The notes beneath the pieces were generated by a model that saw nothing but the letters and a program-made list of their open reading frames with translations, was not told the origin of the DNA and did not search any database. 64,000 nt of DNA from CAVURS01 sp963834425 (GTDB lineage: Bacteria > Actinomycetota > Actinomycetes > Actinomycetales > CAVURS01), in the NCBI GenBank assembly GCA_963834425.1, contig CAWIBR010000013.1:930001-994000 (forward strand), written 5' to 3'. This document shows positions 25,340-35,363 of the stretch, in pieces; position 1 is the first letter of the stretch, and every line of letters begins with the position of its first letter. Made by a program: the position numbers and the translations under genes.

Positions 25340-26482
25340 TCAACGCTGCCCCCATCGGCGTCGGGCCACATCGGACGCCAGGCCGATATCGGTCTCTGCC
25401 CACGGGCATAGGTGATGAGTCGGCGGGTGCACTCGGCGAGTGCCCGCTAACCCCGCGAGTGATTCCACGGCGGCGCCGAAGAGCGGCGGCAGAAGGCTCG
25501 CCGCGCCGCTGATGTGTCGGCGCACGATCTGCGGTCGGGTCGAGAGCAGCAGGCCGGTGGTCAGGATCCGGTAGCTGCGGGTCAGTCGCCGCCAGTCCCG
25601 TTCGTACGCCGAAGGATCCGCGGCCACGATCGCAGCCACTGCCGCCTCCGCGCAGGCCAGCCCGGTGCGGATGCCCTCGCCGGTGAGGGCATCGACGTAG
25701 CCGGCCGAGTCGCCCACCAGCAGCACCCGGCCGGCCACCCGGCGGCGCACCGACTGGCGCAGCGGGCCGGCGCCGCGCACCGGCGTGACCCAGTCCGCGC
25801 CGGCCAACCGCTCGCGCAGGGTAGGGACTTGGGCGAGCAGATCGTCGTACGACGATCCACCCGCGGCCAGCACCGCGACGCCGACCAGGTCGGGCCCGAC
25901 CGGCGTGACGTAGGCCTCGGCCAGCGGGCTCCAGTGCACCTCGACGTGGTCGCTCCACGGCGCCATCGCGGCGTGTCGGCGCTGCCCGAAACGCCGCCGC
26001 CCGCCCTCGCGACGGCCGGCGGGTCCAGGTCGAGCAGCCGGCGGATCGGGGAGTGCAGGCCGTCGCAGGCCAGCAGCCAGCTCGCGGTGCGGCCGCACGC
26101 GCGGACGCTGTCGGCGTCCTGGTCGATCGCTTCCACCCGGCCTTCGACCCGCTCGACGCCGAGCTCGTCGGCTCGCCGGGACAGGGCGGCCTGCAGCTCG
26201 GTGCGGCGCACGCCGAGACCGGGGCCGGCCCGAAACGCATGGCGGGCAACGTGATCCGGCCCGACGTAGGCGATACCGCGGAAGGGCACCCCCGCCGGCC
26301 GAGCCCCGAGGCGGTCGAGGGCGGCGACGGCTCCGGGCATCAGGCCCTCGCCGCACGCCTTGTCGACCGGCTCGGTGCGCGGCTCGATCACCGCCACCGA
26401 CAGCCCGCGGCGAGCGGCTTCGATGGCGCAGGCCAGAGCCGACCGGCCCGGCCCCGGCGACCAGGACGTCGAGGTCGTTCAC
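25340..26482 (-). CDS. geranylgeranyl-reductase-type FAD-dependent oxidoreductase (two frameshifts)
   Basis: A flavoprotein of about 380 residues, in the family that reduces or hydroxylates polyprenyl and alkyl-quinone chains. The FAD motif VAGAGP at the N-terminus, KACGEGLMPGAV, WLLACDGLHSPIRRLL and VLLVGDSAGYVDALTGEGI are all visible, but in three frame segments. Frame changes fall near 26440-26450 (inside the Rossmann motif) and near 26009 (between PAVA and EGGRRRFGQRRHAAMAP). The last 30 residues before the stop at 25340 look unlike the family, so the true end may be at a TAG about 100 bases earlier. GTG start overlapping the methyltransferase stop (GTGA). Confidence 0.8.
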   Translation of the reverse strand: MNDLDVLVAGAGPVGSGLRHRSRSPRAVGGGDRAAHRAGRQGVRRGPDARSRRRPRPPRGSAGGGALPRYRLRRAGSRCPPCVSGRPRSRRAPHRAAGRPVPASRRARRRAGRRPGGSDRPGRRQRPRVRPHRELAAGLRRPALPDPPAARPGPAGRREGGRRRFGQRRHAAMAPWSDHVEVHWSPLAEAYVTPVGPDLVGVAVLAAGGSSYDDLLAQVPTLRERLAGADWVTPVRGAGPLRQSVRRRVAGRVLLVGDSAGYVDALTGEGIRTGLACAEAAVAAIVAADPSAYERDWRRLTRSYRILTTGLLLSTRPQIVRRHISGAASLLPPLFGAAVESLAGLAGTRRVHPPTHHLCPWAETDIGLASDVARRRWGQR

Positions 26483-27000
26483 CGGGCCGCCGCGGCCAGC
26501 GCCCGCTGCTCGGCCGGGATCCGCACGGACAGCACGACCGCGTTGAGCAGGCTGAAGACGATCGCGGTCACCCAGGCCGTGTGCACCAAGGGCAGCGCCG
26601 CAACCTCGACGACGACGGCGACGTAGTTCGGGTGCCGCAGCCAGCGGTAGGGGCCGCCCGAGACCAAGGGCAAGCCTGGGACGACGACGATCCGGGTGTT
26701 CCACTGCGGGCCGAGGGTCCGGATGCACCACCACCGCAGACCCTGGGTGGCGACCACCACCGCGAGCATCGGCCAGCCGAGCGCGGGGATGAACGGCCGA
26801 TCGGCCACCTGCACCTCGACCAGGCACGAGACGAGCAGGAGCGCGTGCATGGCGGCCATCAAGGGATAGTGACCGGCCCCCGTCTCGATGCCGCCCCGCT
26901 CCCGGGCCCAGCGCAGATGCCGCGAGGAGACGACGAGCTCGATGCAGCGCTCGATCGCCACTGCCACGATCAGCAGGGTGTACCAGGCGTCCGAGCTCAT
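26479..27000 (-). CDS. isoprenylcysteine carboxyl methyltransferase family protein
   Basis: A 173-residue integral membrane methyltransferase of the ICMT/PEMT type with about five membrane segments. The C-terminal SAM-binding signature is GGPYRWLRHPNYVAVVVE. Bacterial members next to type III PKS genes O-methylate phenolic lipids (for example AgqA/SrsB), which is the likely role here. The ATG overlaps the PKS stop (ATGA) and its stop overlaps the reductase start (GTGA), a tightly coupled three-gene unit. Confidence 0.88.
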   Translation of the reverse strand: MSSDAWYTLLIVAVAIERCIELVVSSRHLRWARERGGIETGAGHYPLMAAMHALLLVSCLVEVQVADRPFIPALGWPMLAVVVATQGLRWWCIRTLGPQWNTRIVVVPGLPLVSGGPYRWLRHPNYVAVVVEVAALPLVHTAWVTAIVFSLLNAVVLSVRIPAEQRALAAAAR

Positions 27001-28119
27001 GCCGGGCTGAGGACGGACGGCTGGCCGGGCCAGCGCAGCAACACGAGCTCGGCGCAGAAGCCGGGACCCATGGCCATCAGAACGCCATGCGTGTCAACGG
27101 TTTCCGGCCGGTCGGGCGCTCGCCGGCCGCGGCCTTGAGCGTCGCGGCCAGCACGTGAAGGACCGACGCGGAGGAGAGGTTGCCGACCTGGTCGAGCGAG
27201 CGCCAGGACTCAACGAGCGCGTCGGCGGGCAGGTCCAACGCGCTCCTGCATCGCCTCGAGCACCTTGGGGCCGCCGGGGTGGGCCACCCACCGGGCGACC
27301 TCGGCCCGGGTCAGGGACTGAGCGGCCAGGAAGTCGTCGACCTCGCCCGGCACGTGGTCGCGGACGACGTCGGCGACCCCGGGGGACAGGACGATCCGAA
27401 ATCCCGAGCCGCCCACGTCCCACCCCATGACCCGCTCGGTGTCCTCGAAGAACCGGCTGCGGGTCGCCACGACGTGGGGCGCCGTGCGGTCCAGGGCCGG
27501 CGACAGGGGCACGGCGTCGCCCGCCATCACCACCGCGGCTGCGCCGTCGCCGAACAGGCCGCTGCCGACCAGGTTGGCCATCGAGTCGTCGTCGCGCTGG
27601 ATGGTCAGCGAGCAGAGCTCGACCGACAGCAGCACCGCGACGTCGTGGGGGTGACCGACGAGGTAGTCGTGCAGCCGGGCCACACCGGCTGCCCCGGCCA
27701 CGCAGCCGAGGCCGAAGACCGGGATCCGTTTGACGTCCGGCCGCAGGCCGAGCCGGGCCCAGAGCCGGGCGTCGATGGAGGGTGCGGCGATGCCGGTCAC
27801 CGACGTCATCAGGATCAGGTCGACGTCGGCCGGGGTGAGGCCGGCTCGGTCCAGCGCGCTCGCGCACGGCGCGCTCGCCGAGCTCCATCGCCACCGCGAT
27901 GAAGGCGTCGTTGGCGTCGCCGAACCCGTCCAGGCCCTTGTAGTCCTCCATCGGCAGTGCGAGGTAGCGCGAGCTCACCGAGCAGGACCGGTGCAGGCGA
28001 TCGAGCACCTCCCGGCGCTCCGGAGCCAGGCCGACCAGGTCGGCGAAGACGGCGGTCAGATCGGCTTGTTCGTACCGGTGGGGCGCCAGGACCGGCGCGA
28101 CGGACAGGATGCGGCTCAC
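26997..28119 (-). CDS. type III polyketide synthase (three frameshifts)
   Basis: A chalcone/stilbene-synthase-fold enzyme of about 373 residues that extends a fatty acyl starter with malonyl-CoA to alkylresorcinol, alkylquinone or alkylpyrone products. The catalytic Cys is in FGLGCVAGAAG, the His in WVAHPGGPKVLEAM and the Asn in QVGNLSSASVLHVL. The C-terminal GVLMAMGPGFCAELVLLRW is typical. These parts are split by frame changes near 27868, 27241 and 27103. CAGGAT lies 6 bases before the GTG start. With the methyltransferase and the FAD enzyme it forms a compact phenolic-lipid pathway. Confidence 0.85.
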
Positions 28120-28125
28120 TTCGTG

Positions 28126-28131
28126 ATCCTG
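28126..28131 (-). promoter_or_regulatory. leaderless -10 element of the type III PKS operon
   Basis: CAGGAT on the minus strand, 6 bases before the GTG at 28119. It would drive the PKS, methyltransferase, reductase and possibly the exporter genes. Confidence 0.45.
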
Positions 28132-28221
28132 GCACGGCCCTGCCCGCGCGGCTCGTCCGCTGTCCTCGTCCTCACCGCAGGGGTACGCCGCGGGGCCCGC
28201 ACCCTGTTCAGTCCGGCTCCT

Positions 28222-29123
28222 TCAGCGGGGTCGGGCACCGATCCGGGTCACCACCACCGACCCGGCCCGCGTCGCCGCCCTCAGAGCGGTGTCCGGAGCC
28301 GCGCCGCGACGCCGCGCCGCGAGCCAGGCCGCCGCGAAGGCGTCACCGGCCCCGGTCGTGTCGACCACCGGACCCGGCGGCGCGACGGCGGGCACGCTCA
28401 CGCCGGCCGGTTCGTCGCGGCTGAACCAGATCGCTCCTGCCGGCACCGAGCTTGACGACCACCTCGGCGTAGGTCGCGGTGAGCCGGGCGCCGACCACGA
28501 GCGGGTCGCGCGAGTCGCACAGCACCTCGGCCTCGTCCGGCGTGACGAAGACCAGGCCGACGCCTGCGGTCATCGCGAGGAACTCCGAGCCGCCGACGGC
28601 TTCGAGCGGCGCCGAGCTGGCCGGGTCGACGGAGGTGACCACCCCGGCCGCGTGCGCCGTCGCCAGGCCGGCCACGGCCGCATCGCGGGAGCCGGGGTTC
28701 ATCAGCGAGTAGCCCGACACGTGCAGGTGACCGGCCCCCGCGACCAGATCCTCGGGAAGGTCGGCGCTCGTGAGCAGGGAGTTGGCTCCTGCGTCCGGAA
28801 GCATGGTTCGCTCACCGTCCGGCCCGACCAGGACGACGCAGGTGCCCGTTGCCGCATCGGGAGTGCAGGCGGATCCGGGCCTGGACACCACCTGCGCGCA
28901 GCACCTGCCCGGCCTCCGTCCCGAACGGGTCGGCTCCGGCGACGCCCACGAAGACCACTGGCACGCCGGCGTCGGCCAGCCAGGCCGCGACGTTGGCCCC
29001 GGCTCCGCCCTGGCGCGTCTGCACATGCGCGGCGGTGTCCGAGCCCAGGGCCAGCGGGTCGTCCACGGCCACGATGACGTCGGTCATCAGGTCGCCGACC
29101 ACGACGCACCGGTCCGTCGACAC
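28222..29123 (-). CDS. psuK: PfkB-family carbohydrate kinase, probably pseudouridine kinase (two frameshifts)
   Basis: A ribokinase-fold kinase of about 300 residues. The N-terminal GGAGANVAAWLADAG and the C-terminal DTTGAGDAFAAAWL, with the catalytic Asp, are the two PfkB signatures. Frame changes near 28870 and 28443 divide it into three pieces, each well conserved. Assignment as PsuK (pseudouridine to pseudouridine 5'-phosphate) rests on the adjacent psuG gene, with which it would form the two-step pseudouridine breakdown pathway. GTG start just after psuG. Confidence 0.75.
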
Positions 29124-29145
29124 CGGTCATGCGGCGCTCACTGCC

Positions 29146-30075
29146 ATCAGGGCCGAATTCGACTGTGGGCCAACGCGATCTGCCCCGCTAGGGCGGCGTT
29201 CCTCAGGATGATCGGTCGTGTTGACGGTGAGCGAGGCGCCCTCGGTGTCGTGGTGGAAGCGGGCGAGCAGGTAGGGCGTGACGTCCTTGCCGTGGATGCC
29301 GTCCGCATCGGCGCCGGCCAGGGCGGCCTGCAGGACCCGGTCGTGGAGCGCGGGGTCGAGCTGCTGGTCCGCCGGCACCGGGTTGGCCACCACGAGGGAC
29401 GTGGTGTCGGTGCCGAGCGCCGAGCGCGCGGCCATCACGGCGGCCACCTCCTCCGGGCTGTCGACCCGGTGCTCGACGGCATACCCCGAGTCGGTGAGAT
29501 AGAAGCCCGGGAACCGATCGGTGCCATAACCGACCAGCCCCACGCCGTAGCTCTCCAGCCGCTCCAGGGTGGCCGGCACGTCAAGGATCGACTTCACCCC
29601 GGCGCAGACGACGGTCGTCGCCGACCCGGGCCAGCGCCATCAGGTCGGCCGACTCGTCGTACGTCGTGTCCGCGCCCCGATGGACCCCGCCCAGACCACC
29701 CGTGGCGAAGACCGCGATGCCCGCGCGGGCGGCCAGGAACGCGGTGGAGGCGACCGTCGTGGCGCCGTACCCGCCTCGGGCGGCCACGACGCCCAGGTCG
29801 CGCGGGCTGACCTTGGCGACGTCGTCCCGACCGGCGATGGCGTGCAGGGCGTCAGCGTCCAGGCCGATCCAGGCCCGCCCCTCCACGATCGCGACGGTGG
29901 CCGGGACGGCGCCGGCGTCGCGCACCGCCTGCTCGATCTCCTGGGCGATCCGGAAGTTGTCCGGGCGGGGGAGGCCGTGGCTGATGATCGTGGACTCCAG
30001 GGCGACCACCGGCCGGCCGGCGGCCAGGGCATCCGCGACCTCGGGGAGCACGACGAGGCGGGTCGAGTCAGGCAT
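29146..30075 (-). CDS. psuG: pseudouridine-5'-phosphate glycosidase (two frameshifts)
   Basis: An enzyme of about 310 residues that splits pseudouridine 5'-phosphate into uracil and ribose 5-phosphate. The N-terminal VVALESTIISHGLPRPDN and VSPRDLGVVAARGGYGATTV, the GGLGGVHRGAD loop and the AGVKSILDVPATLE segment with the catalytic Lys are diagnostic. A frame change near 29625 splits the last segment. A second, near 29215, hides the C-terminal NTTIILRNAALAGQIA, after which the stop falls at 29146-29148. The ATG has TAGGGT 6 bases upstream inside a perfect palindrome shared with the divergent gene. Confidence 0.85.
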
Positions 30076-30080
30076 CCGCA

Positions 30081-30108
30081 GACCCTAGCGGCGGGCGCCG
30101 CTAGGGTC
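30081..30108. promoter_or_regulatory. palindromic divergent leaderless promoter
   Basis: Perfect 12-bp arms (GACCCTAGCGGC and GCCGCTAGGGTC) with a 4-base centre. Each arm contains TAGGGT reading outward. The minus-strand copy (30082-30087) is 6 bases before the psuG ATG, and the plus-strand copy (30102-30107) is 7 bases before the GTG of the GNAT/acyl-CoA synthetase gene. The dyad is also a potential operator. Confidence 0.7.
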
Positions 30109-30114
30109 CTGCCT

Positions 30115-32779
30115 GTGGGTTCGAGCACTCCCGAGGTGCCCTACCCGGGGGAATGGGAAGCCGACGTCGTGCTCCGCGACGGCGGTGTCGCTCACGTGCG
30201 ACCGATCCGGCCGCAGGACGCGGAGGCGGTCCAGCGTTTCCACGCCGGCCAGTCGGCCGAGTCGATCTACCTGCGTTTCTTCGCGCCGATCCAGGCTCTG
30301 AGCGATCGGGACCTCGAGCGGTTCACCGAGGTCGACCACGTCGACCGGGTCGCGCTCGTGGCCACGCTGGGGGAGCGGATCGTGGGGATCGCCCGGTTCG
30401 AGCGGACGGCGCCCACCACCGCCGATGTCGCCTTCAACATCGCCGACAGCGACCAGGGCCGCGGGCTGGGCTCGGTGCTCCTCGAGCACCTGGCCGCCGC
30501 GGCTCGCGAGCGCGGGATCCAGCGGTTCGTGGCCGACGTCCTGCCCCAGAACCGGCGGATGCTCTCGGTCTTCGACGAGGCCGGTTACGCCATCACCCAC
30601 CGCTACGACGACGGGGTGATCAGCCTCGGCTTCGACATCACACCGACGGCCTTGTCGGAAGAGGTGCGCGAGGCCCGTGAGCACTCGGCCGAGGCGCTCA
30701 GCGTGCGCGCGGTGCTGCACCCCCGCTCGGTGGCCGTGATCGGGGCCAGCCGCAGCCCCGAGAGCGGGGGTCACGTGATCCTCAAACACTTGCTGGAGGC
30801 CGGTTTCCGCGGCGCCGATCCACGCGGTCAACCCGCGGGCCGAGGAGGTGCTCGGGCTGACGAGCCACGCCCGGGTGACCGATGTGCCGGGCGTCGTCGA
30901 CATGGCCGTCATCGCCGTGCCGGCCGCCGTGGTCGAGGAGGTCGTCAGCGACTGCGCCGAAGCCGGGGCGCGGGTCCTCCTGGTGATCTCCGACGGCTTC
31001 GCCGAGTCGACGCCCGCGGCGTCCTGCGGCAGCGGGCGTTGGTCCGGCGGGCGCGGGCCAGGGGATGCGGGTGATCGGCCCGAACTCGTTCGGCGTGATC
31101 AACACCGACGACGACATCCGGCTCAACGCCTCGCTCGCGCCCACGCTGCCGGCGCCCGGCGGGCTGGCGCTGTTCAGCCAGTCCGGCGCGTTGGGGGTGC
31201 AGGTGCTGGCCTCCGCGACCAGCCGGGGGATCGGGGTCTCGACCTTCGTGTCGGCCGGCAACCGGGCGGATGTGTCCGGCAACGACCTGCTGCAGTACTG
31301 GCTGGACGACCAGCGCACCAGCGCCGTGGGGCTCTACCTGGAGAGCGTCGGCAACCCGCGCAAGTTCTCCCGCGTCGCCCGGCGGCTGGCCCGGCGCAAA
31401 CCCGTGATCGTCGTCAAGTCCGGCGTCTCGTCGTACGGCGTGCCGCCGGGTCACGAGGTGCGGGCCACCCACGTGCCGAGAGGTGCGTACGACGCGATGC
31501 TGCGCCAGGCCGGCGTCATCCGGGTCTCCAACGTGCATCAGATGTTCGACATCGCCCAGCTCGTCCTGAGCCAGCCCCTGCCCGGTGGCCCGCGCGTGGG
31601 GATCGTCGGCAACTCCGATGCGCTCAACACCCTGGCCGCCGAGGCCTGCGTCAGCTGGGGGCTCGAGGTCGCGAGCGGTCCGCGCACGCTGGCGCCGCAG
31701 GCGACGGGGGACGAGTTCGTGGCGGCCTTGTCGGGCACGTTCGCCGATCCCATCGGTCGATGCGGTCGTGGCCTCCTTCATGCCGCCGCTCGTGACTCGG
31801 GACGAGACGATCATCCGGGCAGTCGCCGATGCGCGGCGATTGCCGAAAAGACTTGCGTGGCAACGTTTCTCGGCCTGCGAGGAGTCGCACCGGGGTCGAC
31901 CTCAACCGGTGGCGTCCCGGCCTATCCCACGCCGGAGGACGCCGTGCGCGCGCTGGCGTCGGTCAGTCGCTACGCGACGTGGCGGCGCCGCGATCCGGGC
32001 CAGCGGATCCACTTCACCGACCTCGACGTGGAAGGTGCCCGCGACCTGGTGCACGAGGCGCTGACAGCGGGCGCGACCGACTCGGCACCGAACGGGGGCC
32101 GGGTGCGCCTGACCCGCGAGCAGGGGGCGCGGCTGCTCGCGGCCTACGGCGTGTGCTGTGGCCGGGAGCGGAGGTCACGACTGTCGACGAGGCCGTGGCG
32201 GCCGCCGGCGCTTCGACTACCCGGTCGCACTCAAGGCGAGCGACCCATCGCTGCGGCAGCGGGCAGACGTCGTGGCCCGGCGGTTGACCATCGAGTCCGA
32301 GGGCGAGCTGCGGCAGGCCTACCAGACGCTGATCGAGGAGCTCGCGACGTACGGCGTCGAAGGGGCCACGCTGCGACTGCAGCCGATGGCCGCCCCGGCA
32401 TCGCCTGCATGTTGCGCACGACGGAGGACCCGCTCTTCGGCCCGGTGGTGTCCTTCGGGGTCGCTGGTGCGGCCAGGAGCTCTTGACGACGTCGCCCACC
32501 GGATCCCGCCGCTCACCGACCAGGACGTCGCCGACCTGGTGACCTCGATCCGGGCCGCGCCCCTGCTGTACGGGCACCGCGGAGCGGAACCACTGGACGT
32601 CGACGCGCTGCACGACCTGATCGGCCGGCTGGCCCAGCTGGCCGACGACCTGCCCGAGGTGGCCGATCTCGACGTCACGCCGGTGCTCGTGGGGGAGTTC
32701 GGTCTGGCGGTCCTGGACGTCGCCGTCGAGCTGCAGCGTCGCCGCCCGCTCCGATGCCGACCGGCGCCGCCTGCTCTGA
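30115..32779 (+). CDS. GNAT acetyltransferase / ADP-forming acyl-CoA synthetase fusion (about eleven frameshifts)
   Basis: A fused protein of about 885 residues of the Pat/AcsZ type. An N-terminal GNAT domain (about residues 25-175, with VAFNIADSDQGRGLGSVLLE as the acetyl-CoA loop) comes first. Next is a CoA-binding domain (VAVIGASRSPESGGHVILKH), a succinyl-CoA-ligase-like region (MRVIGPNSFGVINTD, GLALFSQSGALGVQ), then ATP-grasp (DYPVALKASDP). Relatives acetylate acyl-CoA synthetases on lysine. Frame changes lie near 30817, 31016, 31054, 31750, 31834, 32155, 32205, 32395, 32473 and 32735; exact positions are approximate. Domain order and length are normal once the frames are joined, so decay is unlikely. 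Confidence 0.8.
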
Positions 32780-32816
32780 CCGGTGGACGAGCGCGCCCGT
32801 CAGTGCTCGCGGATGA

Positions 32817-32822
32817 CAGGAT
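32817..32822 (+). promoter_or_regulatory. leaderless -10 element of the DUF5998 gene
   Basis: CAGGAT, 6 bases before the ATG at 32829. Confidence 0.45.
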
Positions 32823-32828
32823 GAGCCC

Positions 32829-33455
32829 ATGCGGGACGCCTCGACCTTGCCCTCCGACCTTCGCTCCGCCATCGACCGAGCCGGCTACTACCCCGAGCTC
32901 GTGGCGGACGTGGTCGATGTGGCCCTCGGTGGCGAGAGTGTGCTGTCCCACCTGGTCCACCAGGAGACGACCTTCGATGCCGACGCCGTGCGTCGGCACG
33001 CGACCGTCCTGGTCCTCACCCCCGGGCGGCTGATCGTCGCCCACGTGGACGACCACTCCGCCGACACCGCCGAGGGCACGGCGCCAGTGCCGTGAGCGCC
33101 TTCGCCACTGCCGCCACGGAGTCGGTGCCGTTGACCGCGGTGCACTCGGTGGTCGTCAACCACGTGGTCGAGCACCCGGACTCCTACCAGCCCGGCCAGC
33201 TCGGCCGCGAGCTCACCGTCACCCTCGGCTGGGGCGCAGTGAGCCGGCTCGACCTGGAGCCGGCCGCCTGTGGCGACCCCGACTGCGAAGCCGACCACGG
33301 CTACACGGGCACGTCGACGGCCGACGACATCTCGCTGCGGATCAGCGCGGACGCCGACGGCGAGGCGGCGCTGCGCGAGGCGCTGGTCTTCACCCGGATG
33401 CTCTCGACGGCCACTGCTGCGGCCCGGGGCTCCGCGCGCGGCCGCACTCCGGTGA
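32829..33455 (+). CDS. DUF5998 family protein (frameshifted)
   Basis: A protein of about 208 residues of the actinobacterial DUF5998 family, function unknown. LRSAIDRAGYYPELVADVV and LSHLVHQETTFDADAVRRH are the conserved N-terminal blocks; GWGAVSRLDLEPAACGDPDC and EADHGYTGTSTADDISLR the C-terminal ones. A missing base near 33091 creates an early TGA, and a second change near 33410 is needed to reach the TGA at 33453, which overlaps the next gene's GTG. In other actinomycetes it also precedes an alkaline-phosphatase-superfamily gene, which supports one transcript. Confidence 0.8.
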
Positions 33456-34640
33456 CCCCGCACCGCTCCTCCGCCGTGCACCGACCGCGCTGGTCTGCGT
33501 CGACTGTCCCGTGCCCCCGCCGTACGGCCGGCACGCTCGTGGACCTGATGCCGGCCGTCGCCGCGGCGCTCGGCGCCCCGTCGGCCGGACTGCACTGCGG
33601 CTCACGCTGCCACCGGCGCCGCGCGGCGGTCGTCCTGCTGGTTGACGGGCTCGGCGACGTCTTGTTGCGCTCGCGCAGCGGGCACGCGCCGTACCTGCGC
33701 TCGCTGCTCGGCGCGGCCACCGGCTCAGCTGCGGCTTCCCGTCGACGACGGCGACCAGCATGGGGTCGTTCGGCACCGGTCTGCCGCCGGGCGCGCACGG
33801 ACTGGTCGGCTACGAGGTGCTCGACCCGGACCGGGACGTGCTGCTCAACGAGCTGTCGTGGGAGCCGCACGTCGACCCGCGTCGTCTGGCAGCCGCAACC
33901 CGACCGTCTTCGAGCAGCTCGGCGCGCGCCGGCGTGCCGGTGGCCCGGATCGGACCGGGCTTCTTCGACGGGTCCGGCCTGACCGAGTCCGCCCTGCGTG
34001 GGGGCGCTTCGTCGCCGCCGAGTCGCTCGACGACGCGCGTCGACGCCGGCCATCGCGCGCGGCCGGCGCCACCCCGCGCGCGCTGGTCTACGTCTACTGG
34101 GGCGATCTCGACAAGGTCGGCCACGTCTACGGCTGCCAGTCGTGGGAGTGGGGCGAGGAGCTGAGCCGGATCGACGAGGCCGTGCGACGCCTGGCCGAGC
34201 GGCTGCCCGAGACCCGTCCTGTACGTCACCGCCGACCACGGCATGGTCGACATCGCCATGGACCACCGGATCGACCTGGCCCACGACCCGAGCTGCCGCC
34301 GGCGTGCGCCACAGCGGCGGTGAGCCCCGGGCGCTCCAGCTCTACTGCGAGCCGGGCGCGGCCGCCGACGTCGCGGCAGACCTGGACCGAGCGGTTGGGC
34401 GGACCAGGCCTGGGTGCGCACCCGCGAGCGAGGCGATCGCCGAGGGCTGGTTCGGCGCGGTGTCGGCGGGTGCGCCGCGGATCGGCGACGTCGTGGTCGC
34501 CACGGCGCGCGAGCATCGCGGTCGTGGACTCGCGGCATCAGCGTCCGCAGCTGCTGGCGCTGATCGGGCTGCACGGCTCGCTGACCGCGGAGGAGACCGC
34601 CGTACCCCGTTGCTTCCGTGCTCGGGAGCAGGTCGGCTGA
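33452..34640 (+). CDS. alkaline phosphatase superfamily / nucleotide pyrophosphatase-like protein (many frameshifts)
   Basis: A metal-dependent phosphodiesterase-fold protein of about 390 residues. The first metal-site segment VVLLVDGLGD, the nucleophile Thr/Ser region STTATSMGSFGTGLPPG, the central ALVYVYWGDLDKVGH and the second site YVTADHGMVDIAMDHR are all recognisable, but in alternating frames. At least nine frame changes lie between 33590 and 34560. The substrate is unknown; such actinobacterial proteins are annotated as nucleotide pyrophosphatase/phosphodiesterase. The GTG start overlaps the DUF5998 stop, and thymidine kinase begins 1 bp downstream. Confidence 0.75.
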
Positions 34641-34641
34641 C

Positions 34642-35330
34642 GTGGCCGAGCTGGTCTTCTTCTGCGGCACGATGGACTGCGGCAAGTCCACGCTCGCCCT
34701 GCAGACCGATCACAACCACGCGGCGCGGGGCCGGCGCGGGCTGATCTTCACCAAGCTCGACCGGGCCGGGGACTCGGTGCTGTCCAGCCGGCTCGGCCTG
34801 TCGGTCGATGCGATCGAGGTCGGTGACGACCTGGACCTGTGGGAGACGGTCGTCGCAGCGGCGTACGTCGGGGGAGCCGGTCGACTACCTGATCTGCGAC
34901 GAGGTGCACTTCTACTCGCCTGCGCAGATCGAGCAGCTGGCCCGTCTGGTCGACGAGATGGCACGTCGACGTCTTCGCGTTCGGCATCACCGCGGACTTC
35001 CGGACCCGGCTCTTCCCGGGTTCGCAGCGGCTGGTCGAGCTGGCCGACCGGGTCGAGGTGCTCCAGGTCGAGGCGCTGTGCTGGTGCGGCCGGCGGGGCA
35101 CCCACAACGCGCGGACGGTCGACGGCGTGATGGTCGTCGAGGGCGACCAGGTGGTCGTCGGCGACACCGGCGCCGGGTGAGCGGGCGAGGTCGGCTATGA
35201 GGTGCTGTGCCGCCGGCACCACCTGCGGCGGATGACCGCTGCACGCCGCGCGTGCGGTCGACCCTGTCGCCCGACGTCCTGCCGCTGGACGTCGACATCT
35301 GTCCGGTGCCGCCGCCCGCGCCGAGACTGA
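34642..35330 (+). CDS. tdk: thymidine kinase, type II (frameshifted, in-frame TGA)
   Basis: A salvage kinase phosphorylating thymidine, of about 210-220 residues. The P-loop FFCGTMDCGKSTLALQ is at the N-terminus, VDYLICDEVHFYSPAQIEQL carries the Walker B/DEVH motif, and FAFGITADFRTRLFPGS the lasso region. A zinc-binding CWCGRRGTHNAR pairs with the later CRRHH. One surplus G in the run 34870-34874 and one at about 34962 shift the frame. An in-frame TGA at 35178-35180 sits between GDTGAG and GEVGYEVLCRRHH and is taken as an error. The exact C-terminus is uncertain and reaches the end of sepH on the other strand. Confidence 0.82.
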
Positions 35331-35363
35331 GCCCGCAGCCGGCCGCCGAGCCGAGGCAGAGGC

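Noticed and set aside
35178..35180. In-frame TGA in thymidine kinase as a selenocysteine codon
   Set aside because: It lies in a gene with several other frame errors, the position is a Gly-rich loop in the family, and no SECIS-like structure was seen.
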